Shown: positions 1-10,440 of the stretch, one piece after another
Numbering within the stretch: the first letter of the stretch is position 1
How the letters are laid out: each line of letters starts with the position of its first letter
DNA from: Lineus longissimus
Taxonomy: Eukaryota > Nemertea > Pilidiophora > Heteronemertea > Lineidae
Direction: 5' to 3'
DNA length: 64,000 nt
Assembly: GCF_910592395.1 (NCBI RefSeq)
Contig: NC_088321.1
Location: forward strand, 8,620,001-8,684,000
Program-made: the position numbers and the translations under genes
Notes under the pieces: model-generated
Told to the model about the DNA's origin: nothing
Seen by the model: only the letters and a program-made list of their open reading frames with translations
Databases searched by the model: none

Positions 1-310
1 TTCAGTGGTTATGGTTTAGTAGGCCTAAAACAAAAATGCTGTGTTTCGGGTCACACGACCGACCCTACCGAAAAGCCTCGACCCTAAAATATTTTTCAAA
101 CGTGAGAAAATAATAAAATTCTAACTTTACCAACAAAACTTTGCTGAAACACTGTGTCAGTCTTTCATTTTATTCCTCCCAATGCCAGAAGAGACAAGAC
201 CACCATTGATTTTTTAAGCCTTTTAGCAGTTCAATTGTCAATGTTTGACCGCGACACATCAAATACTGCGTTGGGTTGTGAATCTGAAATTTTTGATATG
301 ATATTCAGGA

Positions 311-620
311 CAGCCGGGCAAGTAAACGGTGAAAAGTGAACTGGTAGTTGACCACGGAAATTTTTTGATAATCGACAAATTGGACAGAAATTGATATTTC
401 CACTCTTTTTTCAGCCAACTGGCAGAAAAATCTCAAAACACGCCCCCTATTGCCAAATTAGCAAAATTCTAAATAAATTTTTTTCATCAAATAATTTCTT
501 TATATCTGTAGAATTGTAAATATTTTTCCACTACCTCTCCAAATATGTACTTGAGAGTAAAAAACATACTCGCGTCTAATTGATAGGTCTCGACCCTCCA
601 ACCTATGAATATTCATTGTT
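311..620 (+). repeat. Dispersed ~305-bp repeat, copy 1
   Basis: This stretch is closely similar to 15603-15915. Both run from a GGGCAAGTAAA start through GACCACGGAAATTTTTTGAT and ACACGCCCCCTATT to CCTATGAATATTCATT. Flanks differ on both sides, so this is an interspersed repeat, not a segmental duplication. No coding signal or terminal inverted repeat was recognised. Confidence 0.7.
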
Positions 621-965
621 GTTATTGTCTCAGAACGCCAAAAACCATGGGCGTGGCCATCTTGGAACTCTCCACCTCGGTGGGAGAAGGAAACTGACAT
701 CACTGAAATCAAAATGGCGGCAGCATGGCTTGTCACGGCAGGTTCTGCTAGTTTGTTTTGTGTAAAGTTCCACCATACAACAAGTCTGAAGTGATCAACA
801 ATTCCTAGACACTGCAAACAGGATACGTTGGAAGCAACAAACCGTAGTTTTCAATCATATATTGAGGAAAACAATAAAATGAAATAAAATAATCTTCCGA
901 CCGTCCTGCCCTAAAATTTATTTTTGAGGTGACCCAAAACACAGCTTTTTTTTTAGGCCTTAGGT
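621..965. other. No recognised feature
   Basis: Ordinary AT-rich sequence with no exon-like frame, hairpin or repeat that I could match elsewhere in the window. Confidence 0.4.
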
Positions 966-1168
966 GTGGTAGCTGTCAAAAAGCATTTAAAACCACTTTT
1001 TGTTGCTTAATTGGATATATTTTAGAATAGAAATTGATACATCACTGTCGTTATTGATTGTCTCACCAAAACCACTCGGGTGGAGCTGAAATGTTGGACA
1101 AATCCTCTGCCTCACTTTTGGTCTACATTTTAGCTCCACCCTCAGTATCAATTCCTTAAACAGAAAAG
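966..1168 (-). repeat. Palindromic repeat (GAATTGATACCTCACTG family), copy 1, reversed
   Basis: Two inverted arms: ATAGAAATTGATACATCACTG near 1027-1047, and the reverse complement ending GTATCAATTCCTTAA near 1145-1159. Between them are CACCAAAACC and GGGTGGAGCT. The same arms recur at 16584-16705 and 28714-28866. The flanking piece with GCATTTAAAACCAC also recurs beside those copies in opposite orientation. Confidence 0.6.
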
Positions 1169-1667
1169 CTTCGCGTGGAGGATATTTTCGCAAATGTCGC
1201 GAGTTGGTCATGCTCATGAAAATATTCTACCGTGAAAATCTCCTGCTTTTCAACAAGAATTCCATGTCTTGTTGCCATGGTTCCACTAGCATTGCATCCA
1301 ACTAGGCCCTGTGTCGATCTCGGCTTAGTAAACTGTAATAGATAAAGAGGTGATTAATTAGAGACAGCATATACCATGCAATTAGCACGTATCATAAAAT
1401 ACACCCAACTAATACAAACTCCAATGCGCATTACTTTTGCCTAATCAATGCTCATCTTTGTGTGCTTCTAATATTAGAGGGGTTACTGGGGACAAGATTC
1501 GGGATACGTGATTTAGGATACCAGGAAACAAGGTGAACGTTTTCCCCCTAAAACCATTCGATGTCGCCATATTGAAAACTCAGTCTGCTTACCCACCACA
1601 CAGTTATTGTGATGAGGTCGCGCATAGTTCTCCCCAATAATGTTACATTTCGATATTTGTTGAGTAT

Positions 1668-1825
1668 TTTTAGCTCAGCTGACAAAGTCAGCGGAGCTAG
1701 TAGTATAGCTGTTCAAATGGTGTCCGTCCTGCAATCCATCCATCTAGGGACCCATCTGTGGACAAAATTGGACATTTCTGACCGGGAAGGCCTAGCCACT
1801 TCGTTGACGGTGCTAAATTAGGAGT
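1668..1825 (+). mobile_element. Helentron-like 5' end fragment (AGCTCAGCTGAC family)
   Basis: It begins TTTTTAGCTCAGCTGACAAA and folds as a 5' hairpin (GCTGAC against GTCAGC, AGCTC against GAGCT). It then has GTCCGTCCTGCAATCCATCC. The same start opens the longer element at 50756. A matching 3' end occurs at 5047-5082, but whether the two belong to one interrupted element is unproven. Confidence 0.55.
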
Positions 1826-1987
1826 TGCCCAAGGTGAACTCAAAAAACGAAAAATCGGCGCGATCCGACCTGTATTAAGAGAATGAGGTCATTTCGCGTT
1901 TAGATTTCTTTCCCTTTTTACCTCGGTCCACAGAGCAAATATTGTTTTCAAATGTGGCTGAATATTTTTAAATATTTTTTCATTTTT

Positions 1988-2038
1988 AGCTCACCTCTTA
2001 GCAGAGGTGAGCTTATCCCATACCGTGGCGTCCGTCGT

Positions 2039-2073
<35 letters not shown>

Positions 2074-3125
2074 CGTCGTCGTCCGTCGTCCGTTAGCAGG
2101 GCACGTTTCGTAACTGTTAGAGCTATTGAGTTGAAACGTGGTACACATGTACTCTTATGTAATGACACCTTGGAGACCAAGTTTCGGTCCGATTCGTTTC
2201 ATGGTTTGGCCACCAGGGGGCCAAACGTTAAAAGTGAAAATATGCAATATCTCCCTTAATAGTAGTCGGGAAATTTTGAAAAAAATATGGTAGGTACTTC
2301 TAGCAAAGGTGCATCATATATCCTCCAGGTTTTTGATTTGACCTCCTTTTCAAGGTCACAGAGGTCAAATGGTGTAAATTGGCCGTTAGGATGTAACGAT
2401 GGCACGTTTCTAAACTGCAATGACTATTGATACCAAATTTGGTACACATTTACCCCTTAGTCAGGTGATCTTAGGGACCGAAGTTTGGTCCAATATGATT
2501 CACCACTTGACCACCAGGGGGCAAAATCCAAAAACCTTAAAAATGTGATTATTCCTTAACTTCTTGCCCGATTGCCACCAATTTGATATCATGGGTACAT
2601 CTAACCACCATACAGTATATGTTACACAGGTTTTTAATTTGACCTTCTTGTCAAGGTCACAGAGGTCAAATGGCGTAAATTCGCCGTCAGGCCGTAACTA
2701 TGGCACGTTTCTTAACTGCAATGACTATTGATCACAAATTAAGTACACATGTACCCCTTGGTCAGGTGATCTCAGGTACCGAAGTTTGGTGCGATCTGAT
2801 TTGCCGTTTGGCCTCCAGGGAGGGGGTCAAATCCTAAATTCTTCAAAATGCCATTATTCCTAGTAATGACTTGCCCGATTGGCACCAATTTTATATCATA
2901 GGTACATCTAATTCTAACAACCATTCAATGTGTCACCCGGGTCTTCTTTGATTTGACCTACTTTTCAAGGTCACAGAGGTCGAATGTACTGTAAATTGGC
3001 CATTTTGGGGAAATTGTAATTGCTTGGACCTACATCAAACCTAACACTACATGACACAATACCATGCTCTTTATCCATCTTTCCTCCACATGAGGTGAGC
3101 ACAATGGCCCTGGCCATTTCATTTA
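1988..3125 (+). mobile_element. Helentron/HINE-like element, AGCTCACC family, copy A
   Basis: It opens with a 5' hairpin (AGCTCACCTC...GAGGTGAGCT), followed by an impure (GTC)n run at 2036-2095. About three ~300-bp modules follow, each with a GTTTC-AACTG start, a CACCAGGGGG block and a TTTGACCT...GAGGTCAAA block. It ends GGTGAGCACAATGGCCCTGG then CCATTTCATT, where ATGGCC-CT-GGCCAT forms the 3' hairpin. It contains no transposase and is non-autonomous. It is almost identical to 43134-44253, so one of them moved or was copied recently. Confidence 0.7.
2036..2095 (+). repeat. (GTC)n microsatellite inside element A
   Basis: A run of CGT/GTC triplets broken by CCGTC steps. On the minus strand it reads as Asp codons and creates a spurious poly-Asp peptide. 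The position just after the 5' hairpin is the same in the copies at 5671, 7008, 43134 and 55803. Confidence 0.85.
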
Positions 3126-4860
3126 CTTTTAATGGAATTAATATAGTTTTCACCGCCAGTTGGCGCTGCAGGCACATTGCCTGAATTTTGGCGATTTCAA
3201 ATTTGGCGGTGGCTTAACTTTTTTGCAAGCAGTGCCGCTGATTGGCCGATCGATAGAAGAGATGCCACCATTTAAAAATGGCGGTAGTCGCTGCTTCAAT
3301 GAAGGTGAGTGAACTTTCTCATGTTCAATCGGTTGATACTCTTTTAATCAACATGACCATGTACCTGAAATTTGTTTAGGTACTGAAAAGAGTCTATATA
3401 ATTCAGATTTATCAATAGTTTTTTATAATATTCCGGAAATTTTGTGCACAAATCAGCGGAAGTTGGTGCTCGTCTCATGTCATTTTAGAGCGAAAAATTT
3501 GTTTCCGTCGATCTCTACCACTGAAAAATTGCTTGCATAGCTTCGAATTTTTGTGAAAATAAGTATCTGAACTTGGTTTCAAATAGTCTAGAGAGTTACC
3601 TTTGTGGTGATACATATGGTATGTGATAAATATTTGTGGAATTTGTGAAATTCGGTTTTCAAACGTGCCGATGATGCAAGCGATCTCGCGTGAATTTTGC
3701 AAGTCCTGATATGTCGACCGGGTGTCAAAAATCACTCGCCTAAATTCAATTCAAAGATCGAAAATGACATCTGAACTTAGTTTCAAATAGCCTACGCAAT
3801 TATCATTTCGGTGATATATAATGCATGCATGTAATAATTGATTAATCTACCTAAAACGCGCAATTAAAACGGCGAAAGATCGTGATAAACACTCTGGTGG
3901 CGGTCGCACTAAATAACGACCGGTAGGGCCCGGCGTGTGGCGGAGAAAAAAGGTAGCGCCCGGAGGTTGAAACGGGATTTTTATGCACTTTTAACTGTAT
4001 ATATATGTTGTTTAGATGTATTTCTAACAGTTCTGTAACTTTTATGACCAAGCTTGCACCCAAAGTTGGTAAAATTGATGTTTGTTTATGGACTGCGCTA
4101 GCGACCGGAGAATTCGCCGTTGGCCATTTTGGGACGGTCAACAAATCTCGCCATTTACGTTTGTTTACAATTATTTTGAAAGTCACATTAGGCTTATGAC
4201 ATCGTAGTATGAATTCCACTGCAGTTTCCTTACGCAGCAATGCTCATGTTTATGGTTGGCAATCCTGTACTGTCTGTACACTGCGCTGTGCAGGCTTAGA
4301 GTATAACTCAACAGGCCCTCATGATTCATTTGATGGACACCTTATTTGATAGTACCTCATCATTAAGTCCACTAGATCCTGTTCTGTTACATGATAGACA
4401 ATTTTCAAAATGTAGTACACCACTCGCTCACGGCTCACATCATGTGGGCACGGTTGGCTGTTGAGTGTTATGGTTCAGTCTGTGAGACTAATTCAAAGAG
4501 GTTACACTTTTATTTTGAATTGGAAAACAACCCCCAGGACTGACTTTTCACTGAGTGATAAGTGTGCCCTTCGAAGGTTAAGTCTCTTTCTGGATTTGCT
4601 TCCATAGATGCCTTGTTCAGGATATCATCTGACCGATGCCTGATCAAGCACAGACTGTATCCGGTGGTGTACATTTCCCCGTCTGTGTCACCCTTTTTTA
4701 TTCAGTCAGTGTTAATTTCTCTTCTCTTTTTTTACAGATTAACTGTTGTTGGTTATTGCAAGAGGAGTCGTTGGCACATTTCAAGTCCAGGAAAGCACTT
4801 GCTGTTCCCACATTCAGAGTAAGGTGTGCTTACTCGTTTTACTGCTTTCCATTCCTGGAG
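3126..4860. other. Unannotated stretch with one diverged internal duplication
   Basis: No convincing exon. Segment 3555-3640 (ATCTGAACTTGGTTTCAAAT) is echoed at 3764-3843 (ATCTGAACTTAGTTTCAAAT), about 208 bp later, which suggests an old local duplication. The open frames here (129 and 154 residues) match no family I recognise and have no exon context. Confidence 0.4.
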
Positions 4861-4865
4861 AGCGT

Positions 4866-4950
4866 TATCAAATATCTGCCGCAAGGCAACAAATATCTGC
4901 CGCAAGGCGCTTCAATATCTGCCGAAAGGCATCAAATATCTGCCGCACCA
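4866..4950 (+). repeat. Short tandem repeat, ~22-bp unit, four copies
   Basis: The unit AAATATCTGCCGCAAGGC repeats four times with small spacer differences (ACAAC, GCTTC, ATC). It explains repeated ICRKAS/QISAA peptides in the local open frames, which are therefore unlikely to be genes. Confidence 0.8.
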
Positions 4951-5046
4951 ATAAAGTTCATTTTGTTAACCAACTCTTTATCTTCTTCGTTGCCTCATAA
5001 TAACGGTACCGACACACACTTGACCCTTGCCTTCACCTATCCATTT

Positions 5047-5085
5047 CAGCTGAGCGCCAGGCCCTTGGGCCTCTTGTCTCTTTAT
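5047..5085 (+). mobile_element. Helentron-like 3' end fragment (AGCTCAGCTGAC family)
   Basis: CAGCTGAGCGCCAGGCCCTT followed by GGGCCTCTTGT is identical to the end at 52854-52884. AGGCCC-TT-GGGCCT is the 3' hairpin. Confidence 0.6.
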
Positions 5086-5185
5086 ATCGTAGCTCAGTAA
5101 GTTGATAAATAATGGTCGTAGTCAATTTTAACATTTGAATCGTCTTCTCGAAAAGTTTTTCTCGAATCGAGCTCAAAAGAAATAG

Positions 5186-5640
5186 TTTTAAGATAAGATA
5201 AGATAAGATAAGCTTTATTTTCGTCGGTATGAGATATAAAAACGTGAGCTATGAAGGGCTCTTTTACCGATATCTAACATAAAATATAAAAAAAGAAGAA
5301 CAATAAATAAATAATACATTACCGGTTATCACTATATTCATTAGGGTAAGACAATGTAGATATTAAAAGAACAGACCTAATATGGTACTAGAATACTACA
5401 ATCTTTTAAAAATGCGATTTAAAAAGAGCACATTGCACATTTACATTCTTCGCCCTTCCATGTTTCTAAAAGTTTATGAAAAATAGTAAAATTGTTGACC
5501 TCACGAATATGGTTTGGCAGGTCATTCCAAATCTTTGATGCTTCGTAACTGAAACTGTTTTTGCCATATGTTATGGTATTAAAATGTTCGGCCTGTACAT
5601 TTTTGCAACAGAGGTTACGTGTAGTTTCTTTCTTTTCAAA
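5186..5640 (-). pseudogene. LINE (CR1/L2-like) 3' end: reverse transcriptase C-terminus plus tail
   Basis: Read on the minus strand from 5640 to the stop at 5419-5421, the peptide contains ETTRNLCC, ITYGKNSFSY, EASKIWNDLPNHIREVNNFT and IFHKLLETWKG. This is the characteristic C-terminal block of non-LTR reverse transcriptases (YG..SF.Y...K.WN.LP..IR......F...L). It ends in a short 3' UTR and an (ATAAG)n tail at 5190-5212, as expected for a 5'-truncated LINE copy. An in-frame stop occurs just upstream, so it is dead. Clade assignment is tentative. Confidence 0.75.
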
Positions 5641-5670
5641 GATTTAACAAATAGCAGGGTCTTTGTTTTT

Positions 5671-6670
5671 AGCTCACCTCTGGGGAGCTTAGACAACACA
5701 GTGGTGTCCATCATCGTCGTCGTCCGTGAGTGGAGCATGTTTCGTCACTGCTAGGGCTAGATGGCTAAAACTTGGTGTGATGGTAGCTTTGGGCAATATG
5801 CCCAGACATATTTTTCTTTTTCGCGATATGACCTTCTTTCTGGCCTCCAGGCAGTCATCTTCAGAATTGGTTTTTGCCTTTTGAAGCTTGAAGCGTGGTG
5901 ACGAAATTTTTATAGTGGGGGTATATGAGAAGGTTAAATGACGTACCACCCAGGTTTTGATTTGACCTACTTTTCAAGGTCACAGCTGTCAAAGTTAACA
6001 AAATCACCGATAGGTGGCATGTTTCTTTTCTATTTGAGGTAAAAGGTTCTAAACTTGCGAGGACATGTATCTAGGGACCCTCTATTCTACCCCAAATATT
6101 TGTCCCCCTGACTTCAAATATGGCAAATATGGATTGCAACCAAATTTCATGTGATTGTATATCTATGTACTCTCTACAACATCCCTGATTTTCAGTCAAA
6201 TCCATTGACCCATATTGATGCTAGGCGGCCGTCTTGATAATTAAACAAAGTCCTATGACTCCGAAACTAATGATCGCTTTGCAACCAAACTTCATGTGAT
6301 TATGCATCTATGTACTCTTATCAATATCCCCAATTGTCAGTCTAATCGCATCACAGATATGGCCACCAGGTTGCCATCTTGAAAATCCAACGAAGTCCTA
6401 TTACTCCTAAACTGTTGAACAGATAACCAATTTCCATGTGACATGTACACTCTTCAATAATCCTGAAATTCAGTCAACTTTATAACCAAAATGCTATATA
6501 CTTAGATGGTACCGGTAATTTTCTTTTGAGTCATTGAGTCGAGAAGAATAATATTATTCAATGGAATCAAAACTGCAAAACTAGCCATAAACTGTTCTTC
6601 CCACATCCACTGTAAGTGACATGCATTACATTACTGGTGGTGAGCACATGGTCCCTGGGCCATTTCATTC
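5671..6670 (+). mobile_element. Helentron/HINE-like element, AGCTCACC family, copy C
   Basis: It starts TTTTTAGCTCACCTCTGGGG, has CATCGTCGTCGTCCGTGAG, then family modules with GACCTACTTTTCAAGGTCAC. Its 3' half (6150-6670) closely matches 26546-27055. It ends GGTGAGCACATGGTCCCTGG then GCCATTTCATT, with the hairpin ATGGTCCCTGGGCCAT. It starts about 30 bp from the LINE fragment. Confidence 0.65.
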
Positions 6671-7007
6671 TAGGATTTTGTACATTTCTTCGGCAATAGT
6701 TCTCTGTCTCTCCGTAAATGCAGAGACACCGAATTGTCTACTGCAAGAAGTGACTCATACGAGCTAGTAAGTCTACATTTGATGACATTCTTCAGTCCCT
6801 GCTTGATTTGGCCGCCATGCCCCTTCTTCACCTCCTTCACACTTGGAGGTAATTTTCTCCTCCAAGGCAGGATGAGCGTTTATGCGTGCCACTATGGTTA
6901 TGCAGCAATTGGGTTTATTGGCCTAGTGACTCCAACTTTGAATCTTGATACACTAGTTTTTATAAGAGATTTAATCTTTCCAGTTTTTAGCTTCGCTTGC
7001 AATTTTT

Positions 7008-7934
7008 GACTCACCGGTACGGTGAGTCTATACAACACCGCAGTGTCTGTCGTCCGTCGTTGTCTGTCGTATCCTATTTCAAAAACAGTGGCACGTTTCT
7101 TAACCGCTAGGGCTGTGGACTCAAAACTTTGTATGCATGACCCCCTAGGTCAGATGACCTTTGACACTGAATTTCGGTCCGGTCTGATTCTTGACTTGGC
7201 CATCAGGGGCCAAAACTGAAAACATAAATAGTGTGATATCTCACTTATTAGTGATTTGTTTTTGATGACATTTTTATGGTAGGTACTCCCAGGCAGGATA
7301 CATCACATGTCGTAAAGGTTTTCGATTTGACCTGTTTTTCAAGGTCATAGAGGTCAAATGGCATAAAATTGCCATTTGAGCTGACTGTGGTACGTTTCGT
7401 AATTTCTGCTAGGGCCATGGGGCTTGAACTTTGTACACAAGACCCCCTAGGTCAGGTTACCTCTGACACTGAATTTTGGTCTGATCTGTTTCTCGACTTG
7501 GACACCAGGGGGCAAAAATTGAAAACCTAGAAAGTGTGATATCTCGCTCATTAGTGATTCGTATTCGATAAAGTAGTTATGGTAGGTACTCCCAGCAAGG
7601 ATACATTACATATTGTACAGGTTTTTGATTTGACCTACTTTTCAAGGTCATAGAGGTTAAATGCTGTGAATTTGCTGTTTGGTGGCCTAACTATGCCATG
7701 TTTCTTTTCTGCAATGACAATTAAGTTCATATTTGTTGCACATTATCCCAAAGGTAAGGTTGCATGGCCTAAGTTCAGGACTTCCACATGGACATATGAA
7801 GTGCCCTATGATTAGGATACAGATACTAGTAGTACCTCAGAGTCTTCCTCGGTCATATCTCAAGGAAAATTCATTGTCAATTAAGTTGTTACCTAAATAC
7901 CGGTGAGCACAATGGCCACTGGCCTTTTCATTAA
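7008..7934 (+). mobile_element. Helentron/HINE-like element, ACTCACC subfamily, copy D
   Basis: The 5' hairpin is ACTCACCGGTACGGTGAGT, followed by GTCTGTCGTCCGTCG. Modules carry AGGTCATAGAGGTCA (7342-7356) and CCCCCTAGGTCAGGT. The end is GGTGAGCACAATGGCCACTG then GCCTTTTCATT. Confidence 0.65.
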
Positions 7935-8195
7935 ATTTTTCAAAAGTGGTGATATCTCACTATTTAGTGATTTGTTTTTGATGAAATATTAATGGTAGGT
8001 ACTCCCAGCCAGGATACATCACATATCATAGAGGTTTTCGATTTGACCTATTTTTCAAGGTCATAGAGGTCAAATGGCATAAATTGGCCTTTTGAGCTAA
8101 CTGTGGTACGTTTCGTAACTGCTAGGGCTATGGGCTTGAAACTTTGTACACAAGACCCCCTAGGTCAGGTTACCTCTGACACTGAATATTTTGCA
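7935..8195 (+). repeat. Extra partial module of the AGCTCACC family
   Basis: Directly after copy D, one more module (AGTGGTGATATCTCACT to GTTACCTCTGACACTGAAT) repeats D's interior, including AGGTCATAGAGGTCA at 8058-8072. It has no ends of its own. It is either a tail-to-head fragment or the remains of a second copy. Confidence 0.6.
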
Positions 8196-8213
8196 GAAAT
8201 TCACTGTTTTTAA

Positions 8214-8873
8214 CACGTTGACTGCCAATCCAAAATTGTTGGCCCATCCCATATGCCAACCTACGAGCTTTTGTACAGTAATTGGGCAATGTATAGGGAG
8301 TACAAAAACGTATACTAGGGCTTACTCTCCACCTCCGGAGGTAATTAAATCACTTTTAAAACACTCGTAGTTGGCACCAGGATAGAGCACCTCATGGGGT
8401 TTGCCAACTACGAGTCGTAGTGTGGCACCAGTGAACAATGCCTCCTTCCATTTTGCCAACTACGAGTGACTACAAATATCTAATTCATGCAATATTTATG
8501 AGCCATGATAGTATTATGATTTGGGTTATTTTATGAATATTTAGGCATATCATGTTGGTATAAATAATACCACATGCACGCGTTGACTGCAAGGGAATTT
8601 AGGTAACAATATGACTTACTACGAGTATACTCGTAGTTGGCCAATCCAAAGAAATGCTTCATCCTGGTGCCAGCTATGAGCGGGATTTGATAGAGAGCAT
8701 TATTACCTCCAGTAGAGAAGAGTGAGCCCTAGTAATATACGTTTTATGCATATTGAGTCCTACTGTGCTGCCAGCAGTGATTATAGCATGCATTCACCAT
8801 TGCCAGACTAATTTATATCACACTGAAATCTGTAGGCTCTCTACGAGATAACTCGTAGTCCGCAGTCAACGTG
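8214..8873. mobile_element. TTAA-flanked MITE with CTACGAGT octamer repeats
   Basis: Terminal inverted repeat CACGTTGACTGC at the left and GCAGTCAACGTG at the right, each bordered by TTAA (8210-8213, 8874-8877), as for piggyBac-class insertions. The interior is a loose palindrome: TACTAGGGCTTACTCT near 8314 pairs with AGAGTGAGCCCTAGTA near 8719. It holds many CTACGAGT/ACTCGTAG octamers, often next to GCCAA or TTGGC. No coding capacity. Confidence 0.65.
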
Positions 8874-9300
8874 TTAACCCTTTCGGGATGCTTGGTACGC
8901 AGGGCGTAATATGTATTTCCCACACTATTTCCGTATGATACGCTCTGCGTATCATGCCTTCAACACAGTGATACACTAAGTGTATGGTGCTGCCATCGCC
9001 TAATAGGTCATAAACCTAAAGCTAATGGTTCGGCGAATCGGTCCTGGCTGGTTTGCCCGGTTTCCCCCGGGGATTTTGGCAGGAATTGGGTGTGGCACGT
9101 TGCAGCAATAATGGCGAAAAGACCGTTGTCTTCTTTACAGCGGAGGAGCTAGCTGATGCATTTATGAATAATTCAGACAGTGGGGATAATGATATCTATT
9201 TAGGAGAGTATGGTTTGAGTGACTCTGGTGTCGAAAATGATTCCAACTTGGAATTTGATCGTGTTGATCAGCCCCCCCCCCCCCCCCGAAGAAGAAGAAA
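8874..9300 (+). pseudogene. piggyBac-like element 5' end with transposase N-terminus remnant
   Basis: TTAACCCTTTCGGGATGC at 8874 has the form of a piggyBac terminus. About 230 bp later a frame encodes TAEELADAFMNNSDSGDNDI then YGLSDSGVENDSN, an acidic Ser/Asp-rich stretch typical of the N-terminus of piggyBac-family transposases. A likely ATG lies at 9111 in another frame, suggesting a small frameshift. The DDE domain is absent; the frame runs into a C16 tract at 9272-9288 and ends at 9403 without family similarity. The assignment rests on terminus plus composition. Confidence 0.4.
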
Positions 9301-10040
9301 AGAAATTTCATTAATCTGCATTTATTTCCAAAATATTATCAACATTTGGGGGTTTGTGAGTAATTGGTCTTTGAGCCCACTGAGCCACTACAGCCAACTT
9401 TGACCGTTTCACTCTGGAGGCATGTTTCAAATGTTAACATTGTCCTTTGTCATTCAAAGCTGTAGAATTTAAAATGGTGTCATTGAACCCCCATGTCATT
9501 GACCCCGATTTTGAAAGGGGACATTGACCTCGAAGCTACAATTATGCTAATCATATAATTACCAGCATTTAAAATACTGAAAATCATCATTCCTAACCCC
9601 GAAGGTAACAGTGCCTTTCAAACAATGTATTGTGCTAATTTGTACTAATTGTCAAATCAACAAAATGAGCCTGAACCTTATGGTCATATCCCTTTAAAAA
9701 TGGAGGGTGTATCTAAGATCTTGATAAATTGCAAAAAAGCTTGGTGTGATGAAAATCTGAATGAACTTATCTTTTTTGTTGAGCCTAGAGGGGCATTTGC
9801 TCCCTCCTTCCCCTTTTGCTACGACCAAGAACTGAGGATGGATTCCAAGGAAATCGACCCAGTTTCCACTGTTTATGTCATCAATGGCGCAAAAAATTAC
9901 TTCTTTTGACCTTGATTGACTATAGAGACTATTTCTAAGACAATTGAAGCATTGAAGTCAGCTGAATGAATGAAATTTACACTTTTATACCACAAAATCC
10001 AAAATGAAATAGCTCTATGCGGTAATTCAGAAAATCTTCT
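9301..10040. other. No recognised feature
   Basis: The 86-residue frame at 9649-9909 is open but has no splice sites, homology or start context that I can support. Confidence 0.4.
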
Positions 10041-10059
10041 GAACAGATGGGGTTGAAGC

Positions 10060-10300
10060 CCACGCCTGAAAACGGCAACAGTAAGCCTTTTGAATATCAA
10101 GACTTAGTTTGTTCCGAAGTCTGGCCGCCTGCACAAGGAAGCTCCTGTCACCGTACGTCTCCAGGCGATACCTTGGGATCCCCAGGAGACAATTGTCTTC
10201 AGACCTCCGGGATCGCTCAGGGTCGAAGGATGGAAGGAGCTCAGATATGTTATTTGTATGTAAGCCGGGCCAAGTCCTTTTCTTGCTTTGTATGAGTAGC
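10060..10300 (-). pseudogene. LINE reverse-transcriptase C-terminal fragment, frameshifted
   Basis: Minus-strand peptides include YKARKGLGPAYIQ in one frame and SELLPSFDPERSRRSEDN, LGIPRYRLETYGDRSF and AARLRNKLSLDIQK in the next. This is the order seen in CR1/L2/Rex-type reverse transcriptase C-termini (K...GL.P.Y....L......R.LRS....L..PR.R..TYG.R.F...A..LWN.LP..I). The frame change between blocks and the degenerate W-N-x-L-P site show an old, dead copy. No 3' tail was recognised. Confidence 0.65.
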
Positions 10301-10389
10301 ATTACATGTACTGCAAACATTCATTATCACTGAGTTGTATTCGATACACATGTTTGGCGAAAACAAACATTGAAGTGTACCATTATTTT

Positions 10390-10440
10390 AAGGAGAGCTA
10401 TTTTGGCCAATTCACTCTGCTACCTGCATGACCTCATGAC
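10390..10440 (+). repeat. Short dispersed repeat, copy 1
   Basis: TTTTGGCCAATTCACTCTGC and the following CTACCTGCATGACCTC are repeated, slightly changed, at 25222-25270. Function unknown. Confidence 0.5.

Noticed and set aside
2036-2095. Poly-Asp protein (minus-strand frames here and at 43177-43220)
   Set aside because: Produced by the GTC microsatellite of the Helentron-like elements.
1668-5085. One AGCTCAGCTGAC-family element interrupted by copy A
   Set aside because: Both ends are present in the right order, but the inner sequence does not clearly match 50756-52884, so they are listed as separate fragments.
9649-9909. 86-codon frame as a transposase or host exon
   Set aside because: No motif of either kind, and no splice signals in keeping with an exon.
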